Shown here one piece after another: positions 36,681 through 45,129 of a stretch of 60,585 nt of DNA. Made by a program: the position numbers and the translations under genes. The notes beneath the pieces were generated by a model. It was given only the letters and a program-made list of their open reading frames with translations. It had not been told where the DNA came from and ran no database searches. This DNA is from a bacterium (GTDB lineage Bacteria; Desulfobacterota; Desulfobulbia; Desulfobulbales; Desulfobulbaceae): positions 1-60,585 of the forward strand of contig JAUNUN010000014.1 in the NCBI GenBank assembly GCA_030538155.1. The letters are read 5' to 3'. Positions within the stretch are counted from its first letter, which is position 1; every line of letters begins with the position of its first letter.

Positions 36681-36789
36681 CAGGTTGTAGCGAGATAACT
36701 GTGGATGGCCGAGGTGGCGGCGGGTTGCGGCTGTGTCGAAGTTACTGCGTATGTATGGAATGGGCCTCCCCCTTCAGCCGGAAACGCAG

Positions 36790-36824
36790 AAAGCCTCGCC
36801 CCAAGCAGGTTGAAGCAAGGCTTT
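36790..36824 (-). terminator. Possible terminator after the rubredoxin gene
   Basis: AAAGCCTTGC and GCGAGGCTTT (minus strand) make a 10-bp stem with one T-G pair, but only a short T run follows. It may be a partial terminator or an RNA-stability hairpin within the cluster. Confidence 0.5.
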
Positions 36825-36849
36825 GTACGGTGATGTGGATGGCTTTGAA

Positions 36850-37008
36850 TCAGGCTTCTTCGAACTGATCCTTGCCGGCGCCGCAGAGCGGGCAGGTCCA
36901 GTCATCGGGTAGATCGTCAAAGGAAGTACCGGCAGCAATACCGCTATCAGGGTCGCCTTCTTCCGGGTCATACACATAGCCGCAAACAATACATACGTAT
37001 TTCTTCAT
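36850..37008 (-). CDS. Rubredoxin
   Basis: 52 residues starting [18 protein letters not shown]; the mononuclear iron is bound by Cys6, Cys9, Cys39 and Cys42 (CIVCGY and CPLCGAG). The canonical rubredoxin aromatic and DWTCP segments are present. TCAGGAGTAATC precedes ATG. It carries electrons to the flavodiiron protein and to superoxide reductase; both genes flank it on the same strand. Confidence 0.97.
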   Translation of the reverse strand: MKKYVCIVCGYVYDPEEGDPDSGIAAGTSFDDLPDDWTCPLCGAGKDQFEEA

Positions 37009-37061
37009 GATTACTCCTGATTACATTAAATGAGTATATGGGATTTATCGATTGGGGTGTA

Positions 37062-37442
37062 TTAGGCTTCAGCCTTCCATACACCGTGCAGGTTGCAAAG
37101 TTCGCGTACTTCTACCTTGTCGGCCTTGACCATGAAGGTGGCCTCAGGCGCATCTCCAGGGTTCAAATCCTGACGATAGACCTTGCCGTCGGCGATCAGC
37201 TCGATCCATTCAATCCAGTGCTTCTCTTCCATGGGATGGGCGGTGGAGCCAACGACTACCTTGTACCCGCCATCGATCTTGGTGATTTCGGGTACGTGCT
37301 TTTCCTTGGCGGCATCCACGGTGTTTTCCGTCATCAGCTCCATGGGGGCGCCGCAGCACACCAGCTCTCCTGCGCCCACATGCAGTACTTCCACGATGTT
37401 ACCACAGGTCGGGCATTTGTAGATTTCGTTCTTCTTGGTCAT
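37062..37442 (-). CDS. dfx: Desulfoferrodoxin (2Fe superoxide reductase)
   Basis: 126 residues. The N-terminal desulforedoxin-like centre has Cys10, Cys13, Cys29 and Cys30. The catalytic centre has His49, His69, His75, Cys116 and His119 ([25 protein letters not shown]), so it is the two-iron type. It reduces superoxide to hydrogen peroxide without making oxygen, an anaerobe strategy. AAGGAGAACCATC precedes ATG. The rubredoxin gene follows after 53 bases and can donate electrons. Confidence 0.97.
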   Translation of the reverse strand: MTKKNEIYKCPTCGNIVEVLHVGAGELVCCGAPMELMTENTVDAAKEKHVPEITKIDGGYKVVVGSTAHPMEEKHWIEWIELIADGKVYRQDLNPGDAPEATFMVKADKVEVRELCNLHGVWKAEA

Positions 37443-37629
37443 GATGGTTCTCCTTGTTGTGAATGGTCACGGGTTGTGGTTATCGGTAATCGCTTTCAGA
37501 GCTATCTCTATAAGGCCAGGTCTGTATCAGAGTACTGAAAGAGTTGGATAATTTTTATATATCCAAACAAATTGCTGCATATTCACAATTTTTGCAACTC
37601 TATCTCTGCATTTTCGACGCTGTTTGCGC

Positions 37630-38259
37630 TCAGGCAAGGACGTTTTTCCCCTCAGCCGTAATGCAGTACTTGCAGCGCGCCGGGCTTTCGATCAGTCCCT
37701 TTTTCTTCAGGGCCGTGAGTTGACAACTCACCTGTTTGGCTTCAAGACCGGTGGCAGCGACAAGATCCTTGCTGCCGCAGGCGCCGTCCATGCCATCCAT
37801 TGCTTTCAGGATAGCCTGCTGGCTATCACTGAGTTTGGTTGTGCTCATATTCTTTTCCTTGTTTTGTTTATACTGGCAACTCGGGCAGATACCAAAGTAT
37901 TCCACCCTCCATCCTGTCAGATTGTAACCATGCTGGTTAACCGGCATGTCGCAGTGCCGGCCGGTTCCCGGTGGCGGCAGAATGTCATCAATGCGGTGGC
38001 ATTCGGTACAGGTGATATGATCGTGGGGCTGCTGGTTCCAGTCAAAGCGTTTCTGCCGACCAGTAATTTCCAGTTTGGCCACCAGCCCCGCGCTGGAAAG
38101 GGTTTCCAGATTACGGTAAACGGTGGCCAAGCTAATGCGAGGCAGCCGTTTTTTCACCCGGGTATAGAGTTCATCAGCTGTGGGATGGGTCCTGGTTCGC
38201 TTCAATTCGTCCAGAATAATTTCCCGCTGATGGGTCATTCGTACGGTCTGTTTCATCAT
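37630..38259 (-). CDS. Fur/PerR-family regulator fused to a C-terminal winged-helix domain
   Basis: 209 residues from ATG 38259 (or the adjacent ATG at 38256); the open frame reaches 38364 but the extra part crosses the likely promoter. Residues 1-130 are a Fur-family repressor: winged helix with ISLATVYRNLETL, then the metal domain with HDHITCTEC and CPSC (Cys84, 87, 125, 128). Residues 138-209 form a second winged-helix unit (QQAILKAMDGMDGACGSKDL) ending in CKYC. There is no stop between them. An ATG at 37848 is preceded by AAGGAAAAGAAT, so the C-terminal part may also be made alone. It probably controls the downstream oxygen-defence genes and itself. Confidence 0.85.
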   Translation of the reverse strand: MMKQTVRMTHQREIILDELKRTRTHPTADELYTRVKKRLPRISLATVYRNLETLSSAGLVAKLEITGRQKRFDWNQQPHDHITCTECHRIDDILPPPGTGRHCDMPVNQHGYNLTGWRVEYFGICPSCQYKQNKEKNMSTTKLSDSQQAILKAMDGMDGACGSKDLVAATGLEAKQVSCQLTALKKKGLIESPARCKYCITAEGKNVLA

Positions 38260-38333
38260 CTTCTTTACTGCACTCCAACCATCTTGTAAGAGACAAGCGG
38301 ACCAGGCCGGCAACTGCCGGACGATCCTACTAA

Positions 38334-38351
38334 GTGGTATTATATAACCAC
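38334..38351. promoter_or_regulatory. Inverted repeat over the -10 of the Fur/PerR gene
   Basis: GTGGT and ACCAC enclose ATTATATA; the minus strand reads TATAAT at 38344-38339. An operator on its own -10 suits autoregulation of a Fur-family gene, though the sequence is not a textbook Fur or PerR box. A GATTGTTATC stretch 35 bases upstream is weakly Fur-like. Confidence 0.4.
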
Positions 38352-38487
38352 GATTGCCCGACATGGCTATGTTATTTTTAAGAATGATTGTTATCTGTTG
38401 AGCATTATCACTACCGCTCCACTACCGTCTACACGCCCGGCTTTATCAACTGCACCAGCTTCAGTGCTCCGCGCTGTATTGCGCAGC

Positions 38488-38615
38488 TTATTCCTTCTCC
38501 ACATCAAAGATGCTATCAAGAAGGCGAAGTAAATGCGACGCTGGCGTCCAGGGCACTCCGAGGGATATTTTCCTAAGCCGCCACCGGAAGGGCTTTGATA
38601 TGAGGAACTGGATTA
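38488..38615 (-). repeat. 3'-end interspersed repeat, copy C (full length)
   Basis: 128 bp in the direction of nadB, starting with its stop codon (TAATCCAGTTCC) and ending GAAGGAATAA. Shared blocks are ATATCAAAGCCC, CGGCTTAGGAAAAT, CTCGGAGTGCC and CTTGATAGCATCTTTGAT. It fills most of the gap between nadB and the Fur/PerR promoter. Confidence 0.85.
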
Positions 38616-40250
38616 AAGGGCCGAGCGCCTCTCTGCCTTGTCAAGCACCGTGTCTTTAAGAAAGTTGGCGTCGTCCTTGTTCGGATAGTCCAGGGTATAG
38701 TGGAGCCCACGCGATTCCTTGCGCCAAGAGGCACTGTGCACGATCAATTCCGCTACTACCGCCAGATTGCGCAACTCCACCAGATCCGGCGTGAGCAGGT
38801 AGTCGTAAAAATGGGATTTGATCTCCTTGAGCAGCCAATCAAGCCGTTCGCGCATCAGTTGCAAGCGCTTGGTGCTGCGCACGATGCCGACATAGTCCCA
38901 CATCAGCCTGCGGATGCCGTCCCAGTTGTGGTTCACCAGGATGCCCTCTTCCAGGGTGGCTGCCCCTCCGGTCTTCCAGGATTGTATTGGTCCGCAATCC
39001 GGCAGGCTGCGTATATCGGCCAGGATTTCCGGCATCTTTTGCGCTGCCCGATGGGCATAGACAACGGCTTCAAGCAAGGAGTTGCTGGCGAGCCGATTGG
39101 CGCCGTGCAGGCCGGTGCAGGAGGTTTCGCCCAAGGCCATGAGCCCGGCTAGACTGCTCTGCCCCCAGTGATCTACCACAACCCCGCCGCACATGTAGTG
39201 GGCAGCAGGCACTACCGGAATGGGTTCCTTGGTAATATCCACACCGTAGCGTTTGCAGGTTTCGTAGATATTTGGGAAACGTTTCTGAATAAAATCAGCC
39301 GGTTTGTGAGTGATATCCAGGAAGACGCAATCAGAGCCGCTTTTCTTCATCTCCGCATCAATGCCGCGCGCAACCGCATCGCGGGTGGCGAGATCCCCAC
39401 GTGGGTCGTACTGTTTCATGAAAGGCTGTCCTGCCTGATTGAGCAGGATTGCACCTTCACCACGCACAGCTTCCGAGATGAGGAAGTTTTTAATGTGCGG
39501 ATTGTAAAAGCAGGTGGGGTGAAACTGGATGAACTCCAGGTTAGCCACCTTGGCCCCGGCACGATAGGCCATGGCCACACCATCGCCGGTGGCAATGTCC
39601 GGATTGGTGGTGTAGAGGTAGACCTTGCCGCAGCCGCCGGTACACAAAACAGTGACCAGTGCGCGCCGGATCTCCACCCTGCCGCTCTCCCGGTTCAACA
39701 CGTAGGCGCCGAGGCAACGGTCATTTTGGGCCGTGGTTGCGCCGCTGCTGTCTGCCCTGGAGGCAATGAGCAAATCTACTGCCAGGTGATTTTCCAGGAT
39801 TTCGATATTTGGATGAACCGCGGTTTGTTCCAGTAGAACCCGTTCTATTTCCTTGCCGGTCAAATCTGAGGCATGCGCCACCCGCCGCGCGGAATGCCCT
39901 CCCTCCATGCCAAGGTCAAAGTCTTTGCCGTTACTCTGCATCTGGAAGCGTACGCCGAAGTCCATCAGTTCACGCACTCTGGCAGGGCCCTCTGTGGTAA
40001 CAATGCGGGTGACATCCTCCTTGCTGAGACCGTCGCCGGAAATAAGGGTGTCCCGGATGTGATCTTCTACCGAATCTTCAACCGACAGTACTGCAGCTAT
40101 CCCGCCTTGGGCCAGGTTGGTGGCCGTGTCGACCTTGCCTTTTTTGGTGATCAGGGTCACTTTGGCGTGTTCCGCTGCCTTGAGGGCCAGAGATAGACCG
40201 GAAACACCGCTGCCTATAACCAGGATATCGCTATAGTATTCTGTACTCAC
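38613..40250 (-). CDS. nadB: L-aspartate oxidase
   Basis: 545 residues from GTG 40250, preceded by AAAGGACTCCCA. A longer frame from 40328 would run through a parS site, so it is rejected. The FAD motif is ILVIGSGVSGLSLALKAAEH; LAQGGIAAVLS, the active-site HSARRVAHASD and the GANRLASNSLLEAVVYAHRAA signature are typical. It oxidises aspartate to iminoaspartate for NAD synthesis; under anoxia fumarate can accept electrons. nadA and nadC are not here. Confidence 0.96.
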   Translation of the reverse strand: MSTEYYSDILVIGSGVSGLSLALKAAEHAKVTLITKKGKVDTATNLAQGGIAAVLSVEDSVEDHIRDTLISGDGLSKEDVTRIVTTEGPARVRELMDFGVRFQMQSNGKDFDLGMEGGHSARRVAHASDLTGKEIERVLLEQTAVHPNIEILENHLAVDLLIASRADSSGATTAQNDRCLGAYVLNRESGRVEIRRALVTVLCTGGCGKVYLYTTNPDIATGDGVAMAYRAGAKVANLEFIQFHPTCFYNPHIKNFLISEAVRGEGAILLNQAGQPFMKQYDPRGDLATRDAVARGIDAEMKKSGSDCVFLDITHKPADFIQKRFPNIYETCKRYGVDITKEPIPVVPAAHYMCGGVVVDHWGQSSLAGLMALGETSCTGLHGANRLASNSLLEAVVYAHRAAQKMPEILADIRSLPDCGPIQSWKTGGAATLEEGILVNHNWDGIRRLMWDYVGIVRSTKRLQLMRERLDWLLKEIKSHFYDYLLTPDLVELRNLAVVAELIVHSASWRKESRGLHYTLDYPNKDDANFLKDTVLDKAERRSAL

Positions 40251-40281
40251 TGGGAGTCCTTTGGGTGGAGGTTGCTGTCCA

Positions 40282-40297
40282 TGTTTCACGTGAAACG
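40282..40297. promoter_or_regulatory. parS site
   Basis: TGTTTCACGTGAAACG matches the consensus TGTTNCACGTGAAACA at 15 of 16 positions. It is between nadB and parA, where ParB would load and also affect both promoters. I found no second copy in the window. Confidence 0.9.
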
Positions 40298-40411
40298 TGC
40301 GATTGAGATAAAGAGAGGTTCTCGCCAAGTGGATAATGGTGTATCATGTGCGGCGCTGTCAATAAGCTCGCTCTATACCATACTGTACTATCTTGAGGAA
40401 AAGGAATTTCT

Positions 40412-41200
40412 TTGGACGCAAAAATCGTAGCCCTGGCCAATCAAAAAGGCGGGGTTGGTAAGACAACAAGCGCACTTAACCTGGCGGCTGCGGTGGCCAT
40501 GCGCAAACAAAAAGTACTACTGGTGGACTCCGACCCGCAGGGTAATGCCACCAGCGGCCTCGGTATTGCAGTGGATGCAGAGAAAAACATCTACCACTGT
40601 TATCTGGGCACGCAGGCAGCAACCGATTGCATCACTGCTACCAGTCAGAACGGCCTGTGGCTGCTCCCGGCCTCGATTGACCTGGTTGGGGTGGAAGTTG
40701 AACTCATCGCTATGGAACAGCGGGAAAAAAGATTGAAGCAGGCTCTGCGGCCTCTGCTTGATCAGTATGACTATATTTTTATCGATTGTCCGCCGTCTTT
40801 GGGCCTACTGACCTTGAACAGCCTGAGCGCGGCGGATTCGGTGCTCATCCCGCTGCAATGTGAGTATTTCGCCTTGGAGGGGTTAGCCCTGCTGGTGCAA
40901 ACCATCCGCAAAGTGAAAAAGGCCTTCAACCGGGATCTGTTCATTGAGGGGCTGATCCTCACCATGTACGACCGACGCAACCGGCTTACCTATTCGGTGG
41001 CCAAGGAAATTCAGCAGCACTTTGGCGATCAGGTTTATACAACCGTGATTCCGCGCAATGTCCGCCTGAGCGAAAGCCCGAGCCATGGCCAAACCATCCA
41101 CCAGTACGATCCGACAAGCGCAGGCGCTGAGGCCTACGTACGCCTGGCCAGGGAGTTCCTGCGGAAAAACGAACAGCCCAAAAAAGGAGGCAGGGCGTGA
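40412..41200 (+). CDS. parA: Chromosome partitioning ATPase ParA (Soj)
   Basis: 262 residues from TTG 40412, preceded by AAAAGGAATTTC. The deviant Walker A is QKGGVGKTTSALNLAA at 11-26, with VDSDPQGNATSGLG and FIDCPPSLGLLTLN following. ParA moves ParB-parS complexes on the nucleoid. Its stop overlaps the parB start and parS lies 115 bases upstream. Confidence 0.95.
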   Translation: MDAKIVALANQKGGVGKTTSALNLAAAVAMRKQKVLLVDSDPQGNATSGLGIAVDAEKNIYHCYLGTQAATDCITATSQNGLWLLPASIDLVGVEVELIAMEQREKRLKQALRPLLDQYDYIFIDCPPSLGLLTLNSLSAADSVLIPLQCEYFALEGLALLVQTIRKVKKAFNRDLFIEGLILTMYDRRNRLTYSVAKEIQQHFGDQVYTTVIPRNVRLSESPSHGQTIHQYDPTSAGAEAYVRLAREFLRKNEQPKKGGRA

Positions 41201-42081
41201 GTGCAAAATCAGTGCTGGGCCGAGGGGTTGGTGCCCTGCTGCCGGATGCGGGTGAGGACTTAGCGGAAGATAAGTATTTTCTTTGTGATATCAATAAAAT
41301 ACAGGCTAATCCCAACCAGCCTCGGGTCTTTTTCGACGAGGAGAAACTGCAGGAACTCGCTGAATCTATCCGCGAAAACGGGGTTATTCAGCCGCTTCTG
41401 GTCACGCGGGGGCCGGGCAGCCGCTATACTCTGGTGGCGGGTGAGCGGCGTTTGCGGGCCGCAAAATTGGTGCAACTCGATGAAGTTCCAGTACTTTTAC
41501 TGGATGAGATGCCGCAGGACCAAAGCCTGGAACTGGCCCTGATTGAAAACATCCAGCGACAGGATCTGAATGCCATTGAAGAGGCCCAGGCCTATGCGCG
41601 CCTGATGGAAGAATTCCAACTCACCCAGGAGGAGGTTGGCCGCAAGGTGGGCAGGCAGCGTTCCACCATCAGCAATTCCCTGCGCCTTCTTGGTCTGCCC
41701 TCGGCAATCCAGCAGGATGTGGCCATGGGGGTACTGAGTGAAGGCCATGCCAGGGTTTTGCTGCGCGTGAAGGATGATGCCGAGCGGCTGCAAAGCATCC
41801 GCGACAAAATTCTCACTGAAGGACTGTCCGTGCGTGCGGCCGAACGTCTGTGCGCAAGCCCCAGGCCATCGGCAGCAAGAGACTCAAGCCAAAAAACCAG
41901 TTCGACCTCATCCCAGCAGGAAACCCTCTCCCCTTCCCATTGCCAGGCCCTGACCACGCAACTGGGCAACCACCTCCATACCCGGGTGCGCATTGTGCAG
42001 CAGGGACAGCGCGGTCGCCTGGAGATCGAGTATTACTCCAGCGACGATCTGGACCGGTTGGCAAGCCTGATCTTGGGATGA
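41197..42081 (+). CDS. parB: Chromosome partitioning protein ParB (Spo0J)
   Basis: 294 residues from GTG 41197, overlapping parA by four bases, after AAAAAAGGAGGCAGGGC. The N-terminal CTPase fold has NQPRVFFDEEKLQELAESI, GVIQPLLVTRG and AGERRLRAAKLV; the helix-turn-helix is EEVGRKVGRQRSTISNSLRLL. A disordered Ser/Thr-rich linker (ARDSSQKTSSTSSQQETLSP) leads to the C-terminal dimer domain. It binds parS at 40282 and slides as a CTP clamp. Confidence 0.95.
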   Translation: MSAKSVLGRGVGALLPDAGEDLAEDKYFLCDINKIQANPNQPRVFFDEEKLQELAESIRENGVIQPLLVTRGPGSRYTLVAGERRLRAAKLVQLDEVPVLLLDEMPQDQSLELALIENIQRQDLNAIEEAQAYARLMEEFQLTQEEVGRKVGRQRSTISNSLRLLGLPSAIQQDVAMGVLSEGHARVLLRVKDDAERLQSIRDKILTEGLSVRAAERLCASPRPSAARDSSQKTSSTSSQQETLSPSHCQALTTQLGNHLHTRVRIVQQGQRGRLEIEYYSSDDLDRLASLILG

Positions 42082-42143
42082 TGGAAATATCTGCATAACA
42101 GCAAGTCCGTACCGTCAACCGAACGGCACCAAGCAAAAATCCT

Positions 42144-43184
42144 ATGTCCCGGAATCTTCTGCGTTTTCTGGTATTTTCCTCTGTGCTCTTTCAAGTCTCC
42201 TGTGCACCTGTGTATTATGAAGGCCCTGTCAGCGATCATTTTGACGGCCGGCAATTTTATAACCCCGGCCACAGCAATGGCAAATCCTTCAAAGACAGCC
42301 TGCAGTGGATGCTTACAAGGGAGCGACCTGCCTGGCCGGAATACCGTGAACTGGCGGTGACGGATCAACCGCCGGAACGGGTGCATGGCAGGGAACTGCG
42401 TTTGTCCTCTGTGGGGCATGTCTCGGTGCTGCTGCAGACGCGCGGGCTCAACATCCTCTTTGATCCGGTCTGGGCCGACAGGGCAAGCCCGTTTAGTTGG
42501 GCTGGGCCTAAACGGGCGCATTCACCGGGCATCCGTTTTGAAGATTTGCCTCCCATTGACGTGGTCTTGCTCACGCACAGCCACTACGACCATATGGATC
42601 TGCCTTTTTTAGCTCAGCTTTGGGAAAGGGATAAGCCACGGGTGATTGCCCCTTTAGGTAACGACAGCATCATCCAAAGAAAGTTCCCGCACCTGCAGGT
42701 AGAAACCTATGATTGGGGCGAGCAGGCCGAACTTGGCGGCTCGCTTCGGCTTCACCTGACGCCTGCCCTGCACTGGTCGGCCCGCAGCCTTTGGGACAGG
42801 AACCGCGCTCTCTGGGCCTCCTTTGTGCTGGAAACACCGGACGGCAATCTCTATCTGGTTGGAGATACAGCCTTTGGCAATGGCGATGTTTTCCGCCAGG
42901 CAAAAGCCCGGTACGGCCCCTTTCGGCTGGCACTACTGCCCATCGGCGCGTACCTGCCGCGCTGGTTCATGCGCGAGCATCATATGGATCCCCACGAGGC
43001 TGTTCAGGCGCATCAATTGCTTGGGGCTCCCTATTCGGTGCCGCTCCACTACGGCATCTTTCCCCTGGCCGATGATACCTATGACGGGCCTCTCACAGAT
43101 CTGCAAATTGCGCTGCAGGAGCAAGGGGTAGCACCGGAACAATTTCGTATTGTACCGGCTGGTGCATCTTGGCTGGTGCCCTAG
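42144..43184 (+). CDS. MBL-fold metal-dependent hydrolase, probably envelope-anchored
   Basis: 346 residues. The N-terminal hydrophobic stretch (LLRFLVFSSVLFQVSCAP) may be a signal with lipid Cys20, though the lipoprotein box is imperfect. The MBL motif is LTHSHYDHMD, with VGDTAFGN and PLHYGIFPLAD giving later metal ligands. The fold resembles NAPE-PLD-like phosphodiesterases and UlaG-like lactonases. It probably acts on a lipid or sugar phosphate ester in the periplasm; substrate unknown. It follows parB by 62 bases. Confidence 0.82.
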   Translation: MSRNLLRFLVFSSVLFQVSCAPVYYEGPVSDHFDGRQFYNPGHSNGKSFKDSLQWMLTRERPAWPEYRELAVTDQPPERVHGRELRLSSVGHVSVLLQTRGLNILFDPVWADRASPFSWAGPKRAHSPGIRFEDLPPIDVVLLTHSHYDHMDLPFLAQLWERDKPRVIAPLGNDSIIQRKFPHLQVETYDWGEQAELGGSLRLHLTPALHWSARSLWDRNRALWASFVLETPDGNLYLVGDTAFGNGDVFRQAKARYGPFRLALLPIGAYLPRWFMREHHMDPHEAVQAHQLLGAPYSVPLHYGIFPLADDTYDGPLTDLQIALQEQGVAPEQFRIVPAGASWLVP

Positions 43185-43220
43185 CGGGTCGACCATCTGT
43201 ATCCCAGAGACAAAAGCAAC

Positions 43221-43260
43221 AAAAAGCCCCACTGACAGCAGGTGTCAGCGGGGGCTTTTA
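43221..43260. terminator. Bidirectional terminator between the MBL gene and fumarase
   Basis: AAAAGCCCCACTGACA pairs with TGTCAGCGGGGGCTTTT with one mismatch and a short loop, with A and T runs at the two sides. Confidence 0.9.
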
Positions 43261-43278
43261 CTATCTGTTGTAATGCGT

Positions 43279-43337
43279 TTATTTCAGTTCCAGATCAAAG
43301 CCGGTACAGATGGGGTCTTGATGCGGCATTGGAATTA
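43279..43337 (-). repeat. 3'-end interspersed repeat, copy D (core deleted)
   Basis: Only 59 bp, in the direction of the fumarase gene. It keeps both ends: the stop codon and TAATTCCAATGCC, and GGCTTTGATCTGGAACTGAA. The central 70 bases seen in other copies are missing, which shows that the ends move or survive as a unit. Confidence 0.72.
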
Positions 43338-44954
43338 CATCAACTTCTTGAAGAAATCGTTGCCCTTGTCATCCACCAGGATGAAAGCGGGGAAATCTTC
43401 CACCTCGATCTTCCATACGGCTTCCATGCCCAGCTCCGGATAATCCAGGCATTCCACCTTCTTGATGTTTTCTTCTGCCAAACGCGCGGCCGGGCCGCCA
43501 ATGGAGCCCAGATAAAAGCCGCCGTATTTCCGGCAGGCATCGGTCACCTGCTGGGAGCGGTTGCCCTTGGCAATCATCACCATGGCCCCGCCCTTGCTCT
43601 GCAGAAGATCTACATAGGAATCCATGCGGCCGGCCGTGGTCGGACCAAAGGAGCCGGAGGGCTTGCCCTTGGGGGTTTTGGCCGGGCCTGCATAGTAAAC
43701 CGGATGCTTCTTCAGATATTCGGGTAGCGGCTTGCCCGCATCCAGCAACTCCTTCCACTTGGCATGGGCAATGTCGCGGCCGACAATGATGGTGCCGGTG
43801 AGCGACAGGGCTGTTGAAACCGGATGTTTGGTCAACTCGGCCAGGATCTTCTCCATGGGCTGGTTCAGGTCGATCTTGACCACGTTCGGGTTGACCTGGT
43901 TGCGGTAGCTGTCCGGAATGAGTCTGCCGGGCTGGGCATCCATCTGCTCGAGCCAGATACCTTCCTTGTTGATCTTGGCCTTGATGTTGCGGTCAGCCGA
44001 GCAGGACACGCCCATGCCTACCGGACAGGAGGCGCCGTGGCGGGACATGCGAATAACGCGGATATCGTGGGCAAAGGCCACACCACCGAACTGCGCGCCC
44101 AGGCCCAGCTTGCGGGCCTCTTCCAGAAGCTCCTTCTCCAGTTCCAGGTCACGGAAGGAGCGGCCGTGCTCGTTACCGCTGGTGGGCAGGCTGTCCAGAT
44201 ACTTGGCGCTGGCCAGTTTGACGGTTTTCAGGTTGGTCTCAGCGCTGGTGCCGCCGATAACAAAGGCAATGTGGTAAGGCGGACAGGCTGCGGTGCCCAG
44301 GGTGCGCATCTTGTCCACCAGGAATGTCTTCAAAGTCGCCGGGTTGAGCAGGGCCTTGGTTTCTTGGAACAGATAGGTCTTGTTGGCGCTGCCGCCACCC
44401 TTGGCGATAAAGAGGAATTTGTATTCGTCGCCCGGGGTAGCATAGATGTCAATCTGTGCGGGCAGGTTGCACTTGGTATTGACCTCGTCATACATGTTCA
44501 GGGGTGCGTTCTGCGAGTAACGCAGGTTTTCCTCGGTATAGGTGGTGTAAACACCCTCGGAAATACGTTCGGCATCATCAGCGCCGGTCCACACCTTCTG
44601 CCCTTTTTTGGCCACTACAGCAGCGGTGCCGGTATCCTGACAGAAGGGCAGCACAAACTCGGAGGAAACCTCGGCGTTGCGCAGCATGGCAAAGGCCACC
44701 AGCTTGTCGTTCTCTGAAGCCTCCGGGTCGTTAAAGATCTTGGCCACCTGCTCGTTATGCTCCGGGCGGAGCAGGAAAGACACCTCCCGCATGGCCTCCT
44801 TGGCCAGCACCTTCAGGGCCTCGGGATCAACCTTGAGCATCTCTTCACCACCAAACTGCTCCACGCTCACATACTTTTTAGAACCATCCAGCAGACGATA
44901 CTTGGTCGTGTCCTGGCCAAGGGGAAAGGGATCTTGGTAGACAAAATTGCTCAT
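43335..44954 (-). CDS. Fumarate hydratase, class I (iron-sulfur)
   Basis: 539 residues, a single-chain class I enzyme with both domains. The [4Fe-4S] ligands lie in [23 protein letters not shown] and the [16 protein letters not shown] region. The C-terminal beta domain has [16 protein letters not shown] and [18 protein letters not shown]. It interconverts fumarate and malate; malic enzyme is encoded at 51652. No clear terminator lies between its stop and the shared one at 43221. Confidence 0.95.
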   Translation of the reverse strand: MSNFVYQDPFPLGQDTTKYRLLDGSKKYVSVEQFGGEEMLKVDPEALKVLAKEAMREVSFLLRPEHNEQVAKIFNDPEASENDKLVAFAMLRNAEVSSEFVLPFCQDTGTAAVVAKKGQKVWTGADDAERISEGVYTTYTEENLRYSQNAPLNMYDEVNTKCNLPAQIDIYATPGDEYKFLFIAKGGGSANKTYLFQETKALLNPATLKTFLVDKMRTLGTAACPPYHIAFVIGGTSAETNLKTVKLASAKYLDSLPTSGNEHGRSFRDLELEKELLEEARKLGLGAQFGGVAFAHDIRVIRMSRHGASCPVGMGVSCSADRNIKAKINKEGIWLEQMDAQPGRLIPDSYRNQVNPNVVKIDLNQPMEKILAELTKHPVSTALSLTGTIIVGRDIAHAKWKELLDAGKPLPEYLKKHPVYYAGPAKTPKGKPSGSFGPTTAGRMDSYVDLLQSKGGAMVMIAKGNRSQQVTDACRKYGGFYLGSIGGPAARLAEENIKKVECLDYPELGMEAVWKIEVEDFPAFILVDDKGNDFFKKLM

Positions 44955-45129
44955 GGAATCACTCCTTTCAGTTTAAGAAAACAAAGGGACGCCACTGGCG
45001 CAGCACAGGCGGCACAAAGCGACATGTTCCCCGGATCAAGGCAGAGAATCAGCGGGTAGACTACAATTCATAAATTTTTCTTTTACCCTCTCGCATCAAG
45101 AAAAACAAGTGCGGACAAGGGCCTGACGC

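Noticed and set aside
38260..38364. 35-codon N-terminal extension of the Fur/PerR gene
   Set aside because: Covers the TATAAT and inverted repeat and has no Fur similarity.
40251..40328. 26-codon N-terminal extension of nadB
   Set aside because: Runs through parS and lacks a ribosome site; the GTG at 40250 has AAAGGA upstream and matches family length.
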